The notes below the pieces were generated by a model. The model was given only the letters and a program-made list of their open reading frames with translations. It was not told the origin of the DNA and searched no databases. A DNA stretch of 64,000 bases from Pipra filicauda. Lineage: Eukaryota; Chordata; Aves; Passeriformes; Pipridae. The stretch spans positions 62,001-126,000 of the forward strand of contig NW_024104438.1 in assembly GCF_003945595.2 (NCBI RefSeq), in the 5' to 3' direction. Position numbers and translations under genes: made by a program. Below, piece by piece: positions 1 through 12,690 of the stretch. How positions within the stretch are numbered: position 1 is the first letter of the stretch; each line of letters opens with the position of its first letter.

Positions 1-1320
1 GAACTCCAGGGCAATGTTGCTCAAAGATAAGAATGTAATTTGACTATCAACCATTTTACCCAGCAACAGGTGGAAAATCCTTCTGGAGCAACTCCTTCTG
101 CAGTAAGTTTTATGAGAGTGAGGAAAAGGGAGAATTAACTTACCTGGGAATGAATCAAAGCTAGCTTAAGAAAACATGTTTCTTCCTGCATAAATAAAGT
201 GTTGAGTCTGATAATTTGGATGGTCTCTCTTTGACCTACAGTTCTACTTTTGTAAAACATTTTATATTCTTGGAGGGGAAAAACCCTTTTATAATATAAC
301 AGGTTAAATAATTTCAGTTTTAGGGAAAAACAGAGAGAAAATTACACTTAAGCAAACGATCCTTTCCCAGCCACTTCTGCAGGAGGTTGACTCAGATTCC
401 TGCCCTTTGTGTAGCATGGAAGGCAAAGCCTTGCATAATGCTAAATGATGAAGATTGGTCTGTATTTCATTGTCTGAAGTCAATCATGTTCCATTTTCTT
501 CCTCCAGAAACTATTTTATAAAAATTACTGAAATTATCCCCAAATAAAAGATGCTTGTGTTCAAAAACTGAGATACGAAGGGAGCAGAATTTGGGGAAAT
601 TGATTTTCAAGGAAAAACTGAAAAGTTCTGTGAGGAAAGCAAAAAAATCCTATTTCAACCCAAACTCAACATTATATTAAGGAGGGGTCTAATTTAAAAT
701 AGAAAAAATAAAGACAAAGAAGATACTATCAGTCACTAGTTTAATTGGGAAGTTTTATTGAACTTCTTTTTCATGTTTAAGTGCTTTTCAAACCTTTTTG
801 GACTGTTTTCCTTAATTTATCCAGCAGCAGTGAACTTCACTGATGATGACTTGTTTCCGAAAGCATTCTATTATGCTTGTCAGCTTTTTCTGAAAGGAAA
901 TGAGTTGCATATCCATCACATTCTTGCTCTTTATTCTCATCTATAAGACTCTAATTAATCTTTTCACTACCTATCTCTTTTCTTTCACTATTCTGCTCCC
1001 TCTCCATTTCCTTTTGCTCTCTTAATCCTCCTCCATTTTAACTCCTTTCTCCTTTTTTTTCCAATTTGTGATTTATACTATCATGTTGCTTCCAAAATCC
1101 AAGAGTGATATTCCTGTCTTTTTTTAAACTATCTCTTCAAATATTCCTTCCTCTTCTGCTTTCTTCATCACTGATGTAGCAACATCTTTTTCCCTGAATT
1201 GATTTCTATAGCATGAATGACACTTATAGGGCACTTATAATGACACTTTTTATTAGGGCTGACATCAACCACAAGGAACTTCAAAAAAGGGTAAAACATG
1301 TAATTATTCAAAAAAAATCT
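1..1320. other. Unique AT-rich non-coding DNA
   Basis: I see no gene, recognisable repeat or RNA here. A 62-codon open stretch at 758-946 has a low-complexity, Phe/Leu-rich translation and no recognisable family, so it is treated as chance. A sequence on the minus strand around 138-148 matches a consensus splice donor (CAG|GTAAGT type), but the only nearby acceptor has a weak pyrimidine tract, so it is not called as an exon. Confidence 0.6.
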
Positions 1321-1460
1321 AGTACAAATATTCTAATCAATATATGTATATACATATTTATATGTAGATACTTAAATTAATATTTATATATTATATGCAA
1401 ATATCAATGTATTAATATTTAACACATTTTAATTATATATGTACTCCCCAAATATATATT
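1321..1460. repeat. AT-rich low-complexity tract
   Basis: Nearly all A/T with many TATATA, ATATTTA and TTAATATT words and almost no G or C. It is not a clean tandem repeat. It is probably a decayed microsatellite or simply low-complexity spacer. Confidence 0.7.
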
Positions 1461-2777
1461 TTTAGTGCATCATAACTACTCAGGGGAAGCACTCATCCTA
1501 TGTGATCTTCCTTTATGTTCTTGAAATTGAATATACTCACCACCAAACACATTCTTACCGTCTAATTTAATTTTTAGTTGATGATGTTTCATAAATGAAT
1601 AAACAACAATAGTCAATATAAAACAAGGACAAGAATTACCCTTGAGATGGGATAAATTCATAAAGCTCCTGAAAGCTTTTCAACAGGCAGGCATGAATTT
1701 TACACTGTTCACCTGTGCTGACAGAGTAGAAAATAGAATCTAAGTCCCTTGAAACGTGCAAGCTTCCTAATGAGGAGCTGGACCAAAATTTCACTTATAA
1801 AAGGACCCCTTCAATCCACGCACATTTGAACGGAGTCTCAAAGCCATAAGCTTGATTATTCCTTGACAACTGCACCAAACCACAGCAGAGAGCTGCGCCT
1901 TCACACGACCTTGCAGAAGGCTGATGAGATCTGACAAGTGCCATATTTATGGAAATGCAAAAGCTTCACTGCTCTGACATCGCTGTCACCCAAGACAGAT
2001 CAAACAAAGAAGACAATTGGCCTCCAGCATCTAAATTGAATATTTAATAACTATTAGAAGGAACTAAGCAAGCAGGACTTACACTGCTGACAGTTGTAGA
2101 AGTCCCACCCATTTATTATGAACTTAACTAGTCTGGACAAGAAACCAAAAGGCTCCTAAATTTTTTTCCTTTCAAGACTGAATCAGATAATGCACCATTT
2201 AATTTCCAGAGGCATATGAACAGATTTGATATATCCACTGATGCATGCGGCCTGCAATAATTAAGGAAAAGGGATTCCAAAAAGTAATTGTGATGAGCTC
2301 AGTCATAATTCCATTGTATTATATTTAGTAAAACGTAGGGACTTTTTTCATCAGAGGCTTACGTTTTTCTCTCCGTGTGAGAGCAGAGTGGAGGGTAAGT
2401 CATTAATACTGATGAGACCCACTGCTCACATTACAGCCGCAAGCAGTTGGGTTCCTTGGATATAAGCCACCAGTGTCTCAGTCTTTTAACAGCTTATTGC
2501 CCACTAAACCAATTCCCTTGGTGTGCAGAGCAGCTCACACACAGGGCAATAAAGCATGTCTCGTTCTGGATTTCACTGTGCATTCGTGTAAATACAAAAG
2601 CATTCGGCAGTTCATCGAGCAGCACGAACTATGTGGCCGACATTCTGCTACAGGAGGCTGTAAATTGTGTGTTTGCACAGTGATCTCAGCTAGAGATGTT
2701 GATTTGGTGCTTTTCAATTTCTGGATATTATGATCTCGTAGGTCCTGGTCCTGGAAGCACCTCTAACATTGTGCATC
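1461..2777. other. Unique non-coding DNA with a TATA-like motif
   Basis: No gene is recognised. A good TATA-box match (TATAAAAGG) lies at about 1796-1804 on the plus strand. Several stretches (about 1790-2070, 2090-2340 and 2560-2690) have mixed composition and a few CpGs, unlike the low-complexity DNA around them, so they could be conserved non-coding elements. Conservation cannot be judged from one sequence. The overlapping open frames at 2447-2733 on both strands show no family resemblance. Confidence 0.45.
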
Positions 2778-2985
2778 AGAGAATCACAGAACGGTTTGGG
2801 GTGGAAGGGACCTTAAAAGATTATCTTGTTCTGACGCCCCTGCCATGGGCAGGGCCACCTTCCACTAGACCAGGTTGCTCAGAGCCCTATCCAGCCTTGC
2901 CTTGTACACCTCCAGTGATGGGGCTTCCACAATTACTCTGGGCAATCCAGAGAAGATCCCTTCCTAGAGAATATTCTTTTTTAAA
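2778..2985 (-). mobile_element. CR1 LINE, 5'-truncated 3' end
   Basis: Read on the minus strand, this ends with the CR1 3' terminus. The plus strand begins GAATCACAGAACGGTTTGGG and continues with the usual CR1 3'-UTR blocks: a CCATGGGCAGGG-type block, then TTCCACTAGACCAGGTTGCT, then a decayed end of ORF2 (GATGGGGCTTCCACAATT region). Only the last roughly 200 bp remain, which is typical for CR1, since most copies are heavily 5'-truncated and lack target duplications. The 116-aa open frame across it on the plus strand is an artefact of the repeat. Confidence 0.88.
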
Positions 2986-3650
2986 GTGTTGGGCAGTGGG
3001 TTTGAACCAGTTAAATCCCATAATAAGAAGCAACTGGGGGAGCTGATTTTTCTGTCTCGTTTTCTGTGCAACCATTTATCTCCTGTCTCAAAGGAGACAC
3101 TGTCTGCTCAAGGATGAATCAGGAACAAATTAATACACACAGTCGAACCACGCTCTCAGAATGAGCCCAGCTGGATGTGCTCCAGCACAGAAGCAAAACA
3201 CCTGCTTGATTCAGAAGGCATTAGCTGGGGTGCTGTGCTAACACGTTTGTGCTGCTGTGCCAATCCATCTGTGTTGCCTTCACCAGCTGAGTTATACTGA
3301 GTTATTCCTCTGCCATGCACCCACTCGGTCTGAGCAAGATGAGAAACTGCACGGTGACAGGGTGGCTCAGTGCAGAGCTGCCTGAGGATCTGCCAGCTGG
3401 GTCAGTGTGGGCATCATCACCAACATGATGGGCTCAAACCTCCTCCTAACTCACTCTTGTGTTTCTCCTGGGTGTTTCTGAGACAATTCAAACATGAGAG
3501 AAGCTCTATCTGTTATCGTACACCAAAGGTAATGGCAATTGTGGAAAGGAGAGAGGCAGCTGGGCTTTTTGAAAGGTGATGTTTTATTTCTTTGCTCTTC
3601 TGCTTGTTTTTAAATTTTAAATGGTTTTTAAATGCCTCTTATTAAAGGGA
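2986..3650. other. Unique non-coding DNA between two CR1 copies
   Basis: No gene, RNA or further repeat is recognised. The sequence is of mixed composition without clear tandem structure. Confidence 0.55.
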
Positions 3651-3928
3651 GGAGAGGGGAGGGAGCACTGGAGAACCACACGAAGATGGTGAGGCAAATG
3701 GACAGGTTCAGGTTGGATTTTAGGAAAAATTTCTTCGCTGAAAGAGTGGTTAAACATTGGAACAGGTTGCCCGGGAAAGTGGTGGAGTCACCATTACTGA
3801 AAGGGTTAAAAAAATGAGTAAATGTGGCACCTCATGATAGATTTATTGGTCATGGTGGTATTCAGTTGAAGGCTGGACTCGATGACCTTGGAGGTCTTTT
3901 TCAACTTTAATAATTCTATGATTCTAAA
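3651..3928 (+). mobile_element. CR1 LINE 3' fragment with the ORF2 C-terminus
   Basis: This plus-strand copy preserves part of the C-terminal coding end of CR1 ORF2. Residues FRLDFRKNFF and VKHWNRLPGKVVESP can be read at about 3709-3795, matching the conserved end of CR1 ORF2. The 3' UTR follows, with a GGACTCGATGACCTTGGAGG block and a terminal ATTCTATGATTCTA at about 3914-3926. The 3' end differs from the CCAACCCAAACC type elsewhere in the window, so it belongs to another CR1 subfamily. The 61-codon open frame at 3632-3817 is this relic and not a gene. Confidence 0.9.
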
Positions 3929-6900
3929 TATACGACTATTTGTTCTTTGGAAATAAAGGGAGACCGTGCCTCATTGAGATAGTCTGAGTGCAAGAAAGGA
4001 ACAGGTAGGCCACATCACTGAATGGGTTAAGGCAGGGGTTTGACTCGAGCAATTCATCCCCCCCAGAGTGACTCCTCTGCCTGTGGTACCCTGGTATCCC
4101 TCAGGCACCCCTGGGATGAGTGCAGCTCAGCACAGCTGCTGGAGTCAAAGACTGGAAACAAACAGTCCTGAAAATATACTGCTTTGCTTCTAAGCACCCT
4201 GCAGAGAGGACTTCAGAAAGCTCAAGGGAGGTCACATATCAGTTGGTCTCAGTCTCCAGGCTGTGCCATGGGGCAGTGGGGATCTTTGATTGCAGGCTGC
4301 AAAGCTCATTTAGCCCCTTCTCTTGCCATAGTTTCCTATACACACGAGGGCAAGCAAGGTTAATGTTTGGAGAACATGCACACACAGATGCTCCCAAGGG
4401 AACAGAGGGGCAGATCCAAGGTGAGGCAAAAGAATGTTCAACAACCCTTTGCCTTACAGCTGGAGGGGAACTGGAGATGAAGGAGAGATGGCAGCACTGC
4501 AGAGAGATAGTGGGATGTCACAGTTGCCAGCACACAAACTGCTGAGATGCTGAATAGGAAACACCCAAAAGAGACAGTGACAGTCCCTATGTCTCCTTTA
4601 TAAGCTGATAAAAAGAAATAAACTGTCACTTACTTGAAATGGATTAAGGCTTTGAACTTCATTCCTTCACTTAAGCACTTGGAGAGCTCAGCTGTCCTGG
4701 GGACTTTCAGGAAATCTGGGAGGAACTGGTCTTCACTTCCTTTCAGCCATCTAGAGGATGCACACACAATCAAAGTAAATTTCCCTATGTGCTATATCTT
4801 CCCACTGGAGAAAACTTCAGTGACTCACTTGAATAAGAGTCTGGATGAATCCAACTGTGTTTTCTGAAAGGCTTTCTGTGGGTAGAGACACTTTAGCCAT
4901 GGTTTCTTCCCATTACATTCAGTAAAAATTGTATCTGCCTAGGAATCTTTTGGAGAAGCCTTTGGATACTGCATCTACCCAAATACCAGTTGGATTATTT
5001 AGTTTTTTTCTTCTAAACTCTGACAAAAGCATCCTGTGCATGTTAACTTGATTTCCATATGTGCCTTTGTAAAGGTTTCTAAACACAGGGCACCAAATTT
5101 CCACACCATGTCCCACCTGATCTTCAGACCAGGAATCTCCCACAGGTCCTCTGCTGTATCTGCCAGCTCTGGTGGCTGTCTCAGTCCTCACAAGGCACAT
5201 CAAAACCTTTCAGACTTAATGTATATATATGACTAGTGAACACTTTTGTCATCAGCTGAACATATTGCAAATTGTTGTAAGATTTTATTCTTATTTTGTA
5301 CTCTGAAAAATAAGCGTTACAAAATGTTTCTTAAATCTTTGAAAGTACTGGCTGAATATTTGGAAGAAGTGAGGGGATACAGTGCGCAGGGAAGAATTAT
5401 CATCTTAATGAGGTTTGTCTCATTAAATAGTCTCACTCAATTAGTTTCACAGATTTTACTTCAAGAATAGGAACACAGAGCTCTAGATATCTGTAGCTAA
5501 TTTTGGCTTATTTAAAACTAAAAGACCAACCTGCCAAAAATTATTTAAGTGGAAGGACAGTAATGAATGTGGTCTTGGATCTTTCAAAAATGTAAGTTTT
5601 TGAATCAGGAAATTAGATGAAAATACGTTGTCTATTTTACTTAAATAAGAAATGTGTTGGCAATTTCCCCGAGCAAAATGTGATCACTTCAGCATAAAAC
5701 AATATTTGGCATACAAAGACCTTTGGTGTTCAGACAGTTTAAATCTGTGTTATTTCCCCAAAACTCTGCATGCATATCCTGCTTCCTGGCTTTGCTGACC
5801 TATGATAAAAGCTTGTCCGAGGTCTTAGGCAACAGTGCTGTCATCTGTTGATAATGTGAAAGCATCACCTGCACACAAAGTGACATTTTATGTGTCTGAA
5901 TAGGGTTGCTTTTCCTAATCTGTCACTTCTTGTTGTGTGGATTTTGCCAGATTCTCCCTGAATTGCACTCGACTCCCTGCACCCTTTCTATGAAACAACA
6001 CCCACAGAGCCCAGTAAAGCTACATTAAGGATCAGCTGAGAAGAAAAACATCTTCAACAACATCCAGCAGTGAATGGTAAGGGAAAGGATGCCAAAATAA
6101 GAGAAGTGTAGGGAACTGCTCTTCTCAACACACTCTCCCATCTCCTGGCAATCTAAGGTTTAGGGACTTTAAGAGATGATGCATCATGTTAGAAGTCCCA
6201 GTAGACTTTCTCTAGTTGATTTTTTAACCCATGTACAATATTTGCAACTAAATGAACTCCACTGAGTGGCTTCCTCAAGCACAAGAGATGAGGCTGATGT
6301 GCTGTATACAACAACATAACAAGTGAACATTTTTGATCCACTGCAGTATCAAAAAGCAAGATATATTGCAGTAATTCACACAGAAATGTGAAACTAAGAT
6401 ACCCTCTGGGCCCTGGGTAAACGTAGCTTTTCTTCATCATGATATATGAACTAACCAGTAACCAGCTTGTACCCCAGGTCACTCTGCAGTGTGCAATGTA
6501 GATGTGCTCTAAAATTCAGTGGCTCTGATTCATCTCACCAGACTCTCAATATCTGCACTAGAACTCCCTCTAATGGAGCTGGGCACCTGCCCGGAGAATA
6601 ATGGGCACTTTTAGGAAATGACACAATTGACCTTCTTTGGCATGGAATGAATCATGCCTCCAAAGTACTTGTTCCTCACAGGGAGCCAGTTGGCAGGCTG
6701 GTGCTCAGATGCTGAACTCTGTGTTTGGTCAGATAAAATGCCACTCTGTTCCCGAGACATAACTATCTCAACCTGACATGTGAAGCAGAAGAGAAGGTGC
6801 AAGAAATCAGCTTTATGCCTCATCCAGAGACTAACAGCATCAACTGAAAGACTTCCACTATATATATACCTATATATACTATATACCCAGTCCAAAGCTG

Positions 6901-7253
6901 TTGTCTGTGTGGCTCTCTAAAGCACTTTGCCCAAAGCAGTTTCCAGTAATTTATACTCCTAAGGAAAATTTTCTTCCTCTCTCCCCAAGACATCCTGAGA
7001 TACTGGTATACTCAAGATTTTAGACTAACTTTAATTTTGAGGAGTATGGATTTGTGAGACTTTAATGGTTGGTTTAGGTATTTTTCAGTATCAGTAACTT
7101 TCAGCAAAATACTGTGCTTTTAAATCTCTTGGGTTTTTTTCTTGAAAGCAATTTTTAAAGGAGATAAATAAATAGTGTTAAAAAAAAATTTAGCTCCCAT
7201 TTATTTAGTTTTAAAATTAATCTTTTTGAAATAGCTTTAACATCACAGAATAC
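3929..7253. other. Unique non-coding DNA
   Basis: I find no gene, RNA or dispersed repeat. The open frames in this stretch (for example 4120-4545 and 6189-6482) have unremarkable composition and no family resemblance. A short TATA/ATAT microsatellite lies at 6858-6885 and is listed separately. Confidence 0.55.
6858..6885. repeat. Short (TA)n microsatellite
   Basis: A run of TATATATA interrupted by CC and AC dinucleotides, about 28 bp. Confidence 0.7.
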
Positions 7254-7535
7254 TAGAATCATAGAATCATAGAATGGTTTGGGTTGGAAGGGACCTTGAA
7301 GATCATCTAGTTCCAGTCCCCTGCCATGACCAGGGACAGCTTCCACTATCCCAGGTTGCTTCAACCTGGCCTTGGACACTTCCAGGGATGGGGCAGCCAC
7401 AACTTCTCTGGGCAACCTGTGCCAGGGCCTCACCACCCTCCCAGGGAAGAATTTCTTCCTAATATCTAATCCAAACCTGCCCTCTCTCAGTCTGAAGTCA
7501 CTTCCCCTTGTACTATTTCTACATGCCTTTTATAG
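7254..7535 (-). mobile_element. CR1 LINE 3' fragment with the ORF2 C-terminus
   Basis: A well-preserved minus-strand copy. The plus strand starts AGAATCATAGAATCATAGAA (three ATTCTATG-type terminal repeats in reverse) followed by TGGTTTGGGTTGGAAGGGAC. On the minus strand the ORF2 C-terminus can be read (HRLPREVVAAPSLEV) and runs into the 3' UTR without a long gap. The repeat also continues upstream into a decayed segment ending near the T/A-rich tract at 7551. The copy closely resembles the one at 20.3 kb (shared CTGTGCCAGGGCCTCACCACC block), so both are probably the same subfamily. Confidence 0.93.
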
Positions 7536-7550
7536 ATAAAGAAAGCAGGT

Positions 7551-7609
7551 TTGGTTTTGGTGTTTTGTTTTTTGTTTTTTTTTTTTTAAAAGAAAAAAAA
7601 AGGAAAAAG
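7551..7609. repeat. T-rich then A-rich homopolymer tract
   Basis: A run of T (with a few G) is followed directly by a run of A, so the two halves are self-complementary and could fold into a hairpin. It lies just beyond the 5' truncation point of the adjacent CR1. Confidence 0.75.
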
Positions 7610-10600
7610 CTCACTAAAATGAAAAAAAAAATGTTTCAAATACATATTTTTGCATTTTCAGTGTCCTAAAACCAATTAGGAACTAACAAAATAATAGCTT
7701 TTTCAAAAGGAGAGTATGTTGCATATTCTTTAATGGAAAAACAGCTTGCTTGCAGCATTCCAATTTTAACTATGCCATGAGTTTCAATAAAAAGCAATGT
7801 TGATACAGAAAGTTCAACTATTTTTAGTAGAACAGTTTACAGCCTCTCCTGTGCATCTGAAAAAAATGTGTAGATTAGCTCTAGTCATATTTTAAAATAT
7901 ATATATCCAAAATTCTGGGATGAAACCAAGGTGGTGCTTTTCATATTCAAGGTATTCAAGCTAAACTATGCAAAACACACACAGCTTCTCAGTCAAATAG
8001 GAAGATAATCCCCAAAGAGCTTTTTCTGTATTTTTATTGAGTGAAAAGGAGGAAGACACAGTGGAAGAAAGCAAAGAAGAGATAACTGTTGTAATGAAAG
8101 CAGAAGGTATCAGTAAATGAGGTGAGAAAAAATAACCCATAATCCCCTATTATTAAGTACAGAGTGTAAAGACCAACAGATGACATCCATGTTAAAAAAA
8201 AACCTCTACAAATAGCAGGGGACTTGTGAATAAGCCAAATTGCACATGCAAGTCTGTAGGGTTGTGTGTGAGCAGGAGTCAGTTCATTAACCCAAACGAC
8301 CTACAGTGCTGCAAAATCACGTTATTGTTGACTCCACCATTCATCAGCTCCCCTCTCCCTTGAACTCCTGCTCCTACGTGGGAAATAATTGCAGAAGATT
8401 TACTGAGAATAAAGGGATCTGGACCCTCTTGCTCTTCTTGATAATATCAGCATGCTCCACATCTACTCAGCACAGCTGGAGTTCACCAAGAGCACCCATC
8501 TGATTCTCCTCTGGTTTATTTGATTCCTCAGGCAGAGCCCACCTAGGTTGTATCAAGGACCTGATTCCTCATAAAACATCTCTGGAAAGATCTTCCCTCT
8601 GGAAAAATAAGCCATAGCTCATTTTCATGATCCTTCACACCATGAGATCCTTCATGGTGTGAAGGATCTCACAGATATCGTCTTAATGATTAAACCGATA
8701 ACCAGAAATGCCACACACCAGCAGCTGATGTTTTTTAGGCTGGAAATAAACAGTAGTTTAATTTAAATTTAAATAAACAGGTTTTTAAGCATGGCAAGCA
8801 TGAGGGTCTGGGATAGCATCGCAGTGGAAGTGTGCATATGGATTGAAGAGTCAAGAAACAGGCCAATTTTAAGATGGATCTTGCTAGATTTTTTCTGTGA
8901 GTGCTGGTTATACCCCAGGATCTGACACTGTGATCATGAAAATGTCTTTGAATCTGATGCTTTTTGTTCCTAGTTTTTTCTACTTTAAAGCCTTTCTTCC
9001 CCCTGCACCAAGAAGGCAGAGTGAAACAGTACAAGGGAAATTATATCATATATTACCTTCTCCCTTCACCAGCTCATAAAAATTTTCCTCGTTTCCCACT
9101 GTGATTTTGAAACTTTAAAGAGGCAGATTAAATAAAGCTCATTTAAATAGTTCTTTTTTTGTTTTTCCTGTTTACTGACTAGTTTTGATCAACTACAGGT
9201 AACATATGCACTGGCAAACCATAAAACACTGATGTGTTGGCTGACAAACAGGACTTACATTGTCATTTTACTGGACAAGACAATGATGTAATCTTTCAGT
9301 TTTATTAACAGTAAAATAAATATATTGCTCCTGAGAGCCTAGAACAACACTCAGAAGCATGGAGGAAGCCTAAAAAAACCAGGAACACTGTCACTCCAGG
9401 GTAACACATGATTTGAAGCCTGATTTAATGTCAGAAACTCAGAAAACAAGACAAAAGATAGCAAAAATAGTGGACTGAGCTTGGTAGGTATTCCTTAATA
9501 TTTGCCATGCTTTTTCCAAAGTCCTTTGTTGGTCCTTCATGAATCCAAGGCTAAATGTTCAATTTTGGGGATTCCTGTCTCTCCTAGTCTGAACCCAGCA
9601 CTGGACCCTTACTCAGCCTGTCTTGGCAGTGCATCCCCCAAATTCACCTTGCTCCCCTGAATGGAGTGAAATCTCAACAAACACCAGCCAGGTCCTTAAG
9701 CAGGAATGTCTTTGGAATTAAAAAATTCTCCAAATTATGAAAAAAGGGATTTGAATTTGCAGTGTGTTTCACAGGGCAGGGGCAGTATTTTAGGTGGCTG
9801 TGCTGCCCTTGCACTATGAATTCTCAGGAGCAATCACAGGGTTCCTTTCTTAAGTGTCAGGCACAACCTCCAGCCGAGGGTAGTGGAACAACCACCACAG
9901 GAAGCAACCTCCTAAAACATGACAGACATTTCTATGATTGTTTGACCACAGCCTTCATTATGTTTTCCCAATATACCTAGAAATAGCATGTTGTAGACAG
10001 CACACCAGGATAGAACACTGTGTGTGTTGTTTTAACATTTAACAGGCTTGATAATCTGCTTTGCAAACTGTTATGGTGTGTGTGGTAAAGCAGAGTTTGT
10101 CAAAAAAGAAATACCTACAGAAACTGGGCAAGTTTGCCACGCTCAGTGGATCATAAAAGGAGACCAGGAATGCTGGTACATCATGCTCTATTGCAGGACA
10201 TGCCCTGCTGAAAAAACAGCTTATGTTTCTAGGCCAGAGCTGTTGTATTAGCCTAACTAAACCTCTGGTCTAGCAAGCTCTGTCTCTTGAGGAGAGTCAT
10301 TTATTTATGAACCTCATTGGTTGTAACTCTGGTGTTCATGTAACCGTTGTCAGCTCCAAAATCTCCACCCCAAATCTGGTCACATCCCTTGAACTTGATA
10401 AGGTTTTTGTGTCAGTGTCTCTGTAATCCTCTTTTTTCCCAGCCAGTCACTGCTCAGTCATGCACCACTGTGTCTTATACCCTTTGATGTTTATTCTAAC
10501 AGTTTGAGTTACATCCCTTCTATGTCCAGAGAAATGTGTTTTCTACTGGAAAATCATTGTGTTGTAAGGAGAAATCAAAATATGAGTATTGCACGATTTT

Positions 10601-12662
10601 TTTTATTATTATTTCAAACACAAAATGTGACCTTAGAAACCTTAACTCGGTTTTTCTTGTGGCCACACAACAAGTAGCTCAAAAAGAGAATCCAGAAAAA
10701 CTATCTGTGCATCTAGTTGGAGCTGATTTGGTCCCAATTTGGTGCCCAGATTTAGAGTCCTACTCCTGTAGAGAGGATAGTGTTAGTATGTAAAGCAACA
10801 GGTCTGCTCCTGTCATCGCCTGCGTGGAGGCACAGAGCCCCTGATGTCCTTGTGCTGGGGGAAGCCTGTCATGCAGGGAGAGGGATATTTCAGCTAAAAG
10901 CAGGCTCTCACCAGGATACTCTGCTTCAGAGGGAGCACGTTACAGAGAGAAAAGCTGGAAGCACATGATCTGCCTTTTGTGCTGCTGCGGGACGTGCGGC
11001 AGATGCAGTTCCTTGGCACTGCGTGACCATTCATGCTGCAGACAGCGTTTCTAACACCCCTCACAAACACTGACAGCAGAGGGAACATCGGGTTGGCTCC
11101 GAAAAAACAGCCAAAGTGTAATCTTCTGAGAGGGAAAGGAGAAAGAGAAATTTGCCAGAGATAATCTCTCTATACATTAATTTTCATTTCTTCTCTTAGC
11201 CTGAGCCAGGAATCCAGATTGTTTGCTGGCTGTTTATTTTAGCTGAACTCATCTGCAAAGGCCCATTTTCATTGTATTTCCATTAGACACAGATGCTATC
11301 ACTATGTGCCAGTGCATATTACCAAGCAATTAATCTCCAGAGTTATTATTGCCCGTTTCATTGAAAGCAAATATTCTTGAGTTCAAAAAATTATGTAAAG
11401 ACTTGGAGCAGCTTAGCTAAATTCCATGCTAAAGGCACAATCCTCTTTGGAAAGAAATTCTCTCTGAAACTACAAGCCTATGCTCCTATCTCATATAATT
11501 TCTCCCTGAAATAAAGCATTAGCTCACATAGTTAGAATGCCTTGGCAAGCTCCCCTGGCATTATCACTCAAAACTCTTACTCCTTTGTTACCCACTGTTA
11601 AACTGAAAAGGTCTTTTTTGTGGCACACGCAAGCCAGAGGTGACACAATTAAATGAATCTGTTTACAATAAAAATTCAGATCAGTAGGAATTAAGTGACA
11701 AATAAATTAGGATTGGCAGCCTCTTCCCCAGGGCGCAATATATAAGCTTCCTAAATTCAGTAAAAAGTGCTCTCCCCTCAGCCTTTGATCTGCTATCTTC
11801 AATCAATATTTCCATCTTTAAAGACAGCCAGTCCAGAGCTACACATGTATTTGTGAATAAGGTTCTCACTTGATGGGGTGACCAGAAGTCACCTGAGAGA
11901 ATGAAGAGAAGCAAAGCTGTAATCAACTTTTAAAAGTGTTACCAGAAATTGGATTTTCCATGAGCAAAATCATCATCCATTGCCATTATTGTGTTAGGGA
12001 GTTTGAAAAAGGTGATAACCTTAGCTCCAACCAAGAGGAAGCTGTAGGACCAGTCTGCTTCAAAGATTTCCTATCTCAGGGAAGGACTCAGAGCAAGCCA
12101 GCACCACTCACACTGTTCACTTCCTCTGGCTGGAGAAGGGCTGCAGCTTGTCCAGCAGATTTTTAATGTATCTTCTTTCCAAAGCTGCAGTTGGCTTCTC
12201 CTGGGCTTCTGCAGCAAGGGAACAGAGAGGCAGGCCTTTTTTAATTCTGCATCTAATGGCTTCATCCTCCAGCCATGAGGAAGTCAAAAGCATTTGTATG
12301 TAATGCCATCTACTTGATCCATCCTCTCCCACACTCCTGTCCTTCCTCTACCTCTGTGACACCTAAAGGTGGCAACTCAGCACTAAATAATGCATTTCCT
12401 TGTTTCCTGGACATATTGCTCTGTTCTGGTCAGTTTTCTCCACATGGAAGGTTTTCCCCACCTCAGTCATATCTTCCCTAGTCCTGGAGTGCAACAAGAC
12501 AATCATCTTAAAATATCCCCAAACTCCTTCCAGACTCTCTTCAGCTTCTCAATCTACCTCTTTCTCCTCATCCACTCTTCCAAAGCCTGCCAGATGTCCT
12601 CATCTCCCTTCCCACCAACAGCACTGAAACCAAAAAGCAAATATTGGAGGTAATGTCTTTCT
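7610..12662. other. Unique non-coding DNA
   Basis: No gene or dispersed repeat is recognised. It contains the perfect hairpin at 8629-8668, listed separately. The open frames around 9762-10251, 10536-10968 and 11936-12650 show no family resemblance and overlap frames on the opposite strand. Confidence 0.55.
8629..8668. repeat. Perfect 17-bp inverted repeat (hairpin)
   Basis: The left arm is 8629-8645 (GATCCTTCACACCATGA) and the right arm 8652-8668 is its exact reverse complement. The loop is 6 nt (GATCCT). At 40 nt it is short for a vertebrate pre-miRNA. A quasi-palindrome perfected by template switching during replication is the simpler explanation. Confidence 0.9.
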
Positions 12663-12663
12663 T

Positions 12664-12690
12664 AAAAAAAAAAAAAAAAAGAAAAAAGAA
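12664..12690. repeat. Poly(A) tract
   Basis: A run of 17 A followed by a G-interrupted A-rich tail. It could be the tail of a very old retrocopy on the plus strand, but the sequence just upstream matches no family I recognise. Confidence 0.8.

Noticed and set aside
839..895. Possible C/D-box snoRNA (TGATGA followed by CTGA)
   Set aside because: The spacing is short, there is no terminal stem, and no D'/C' boxes are convincing.
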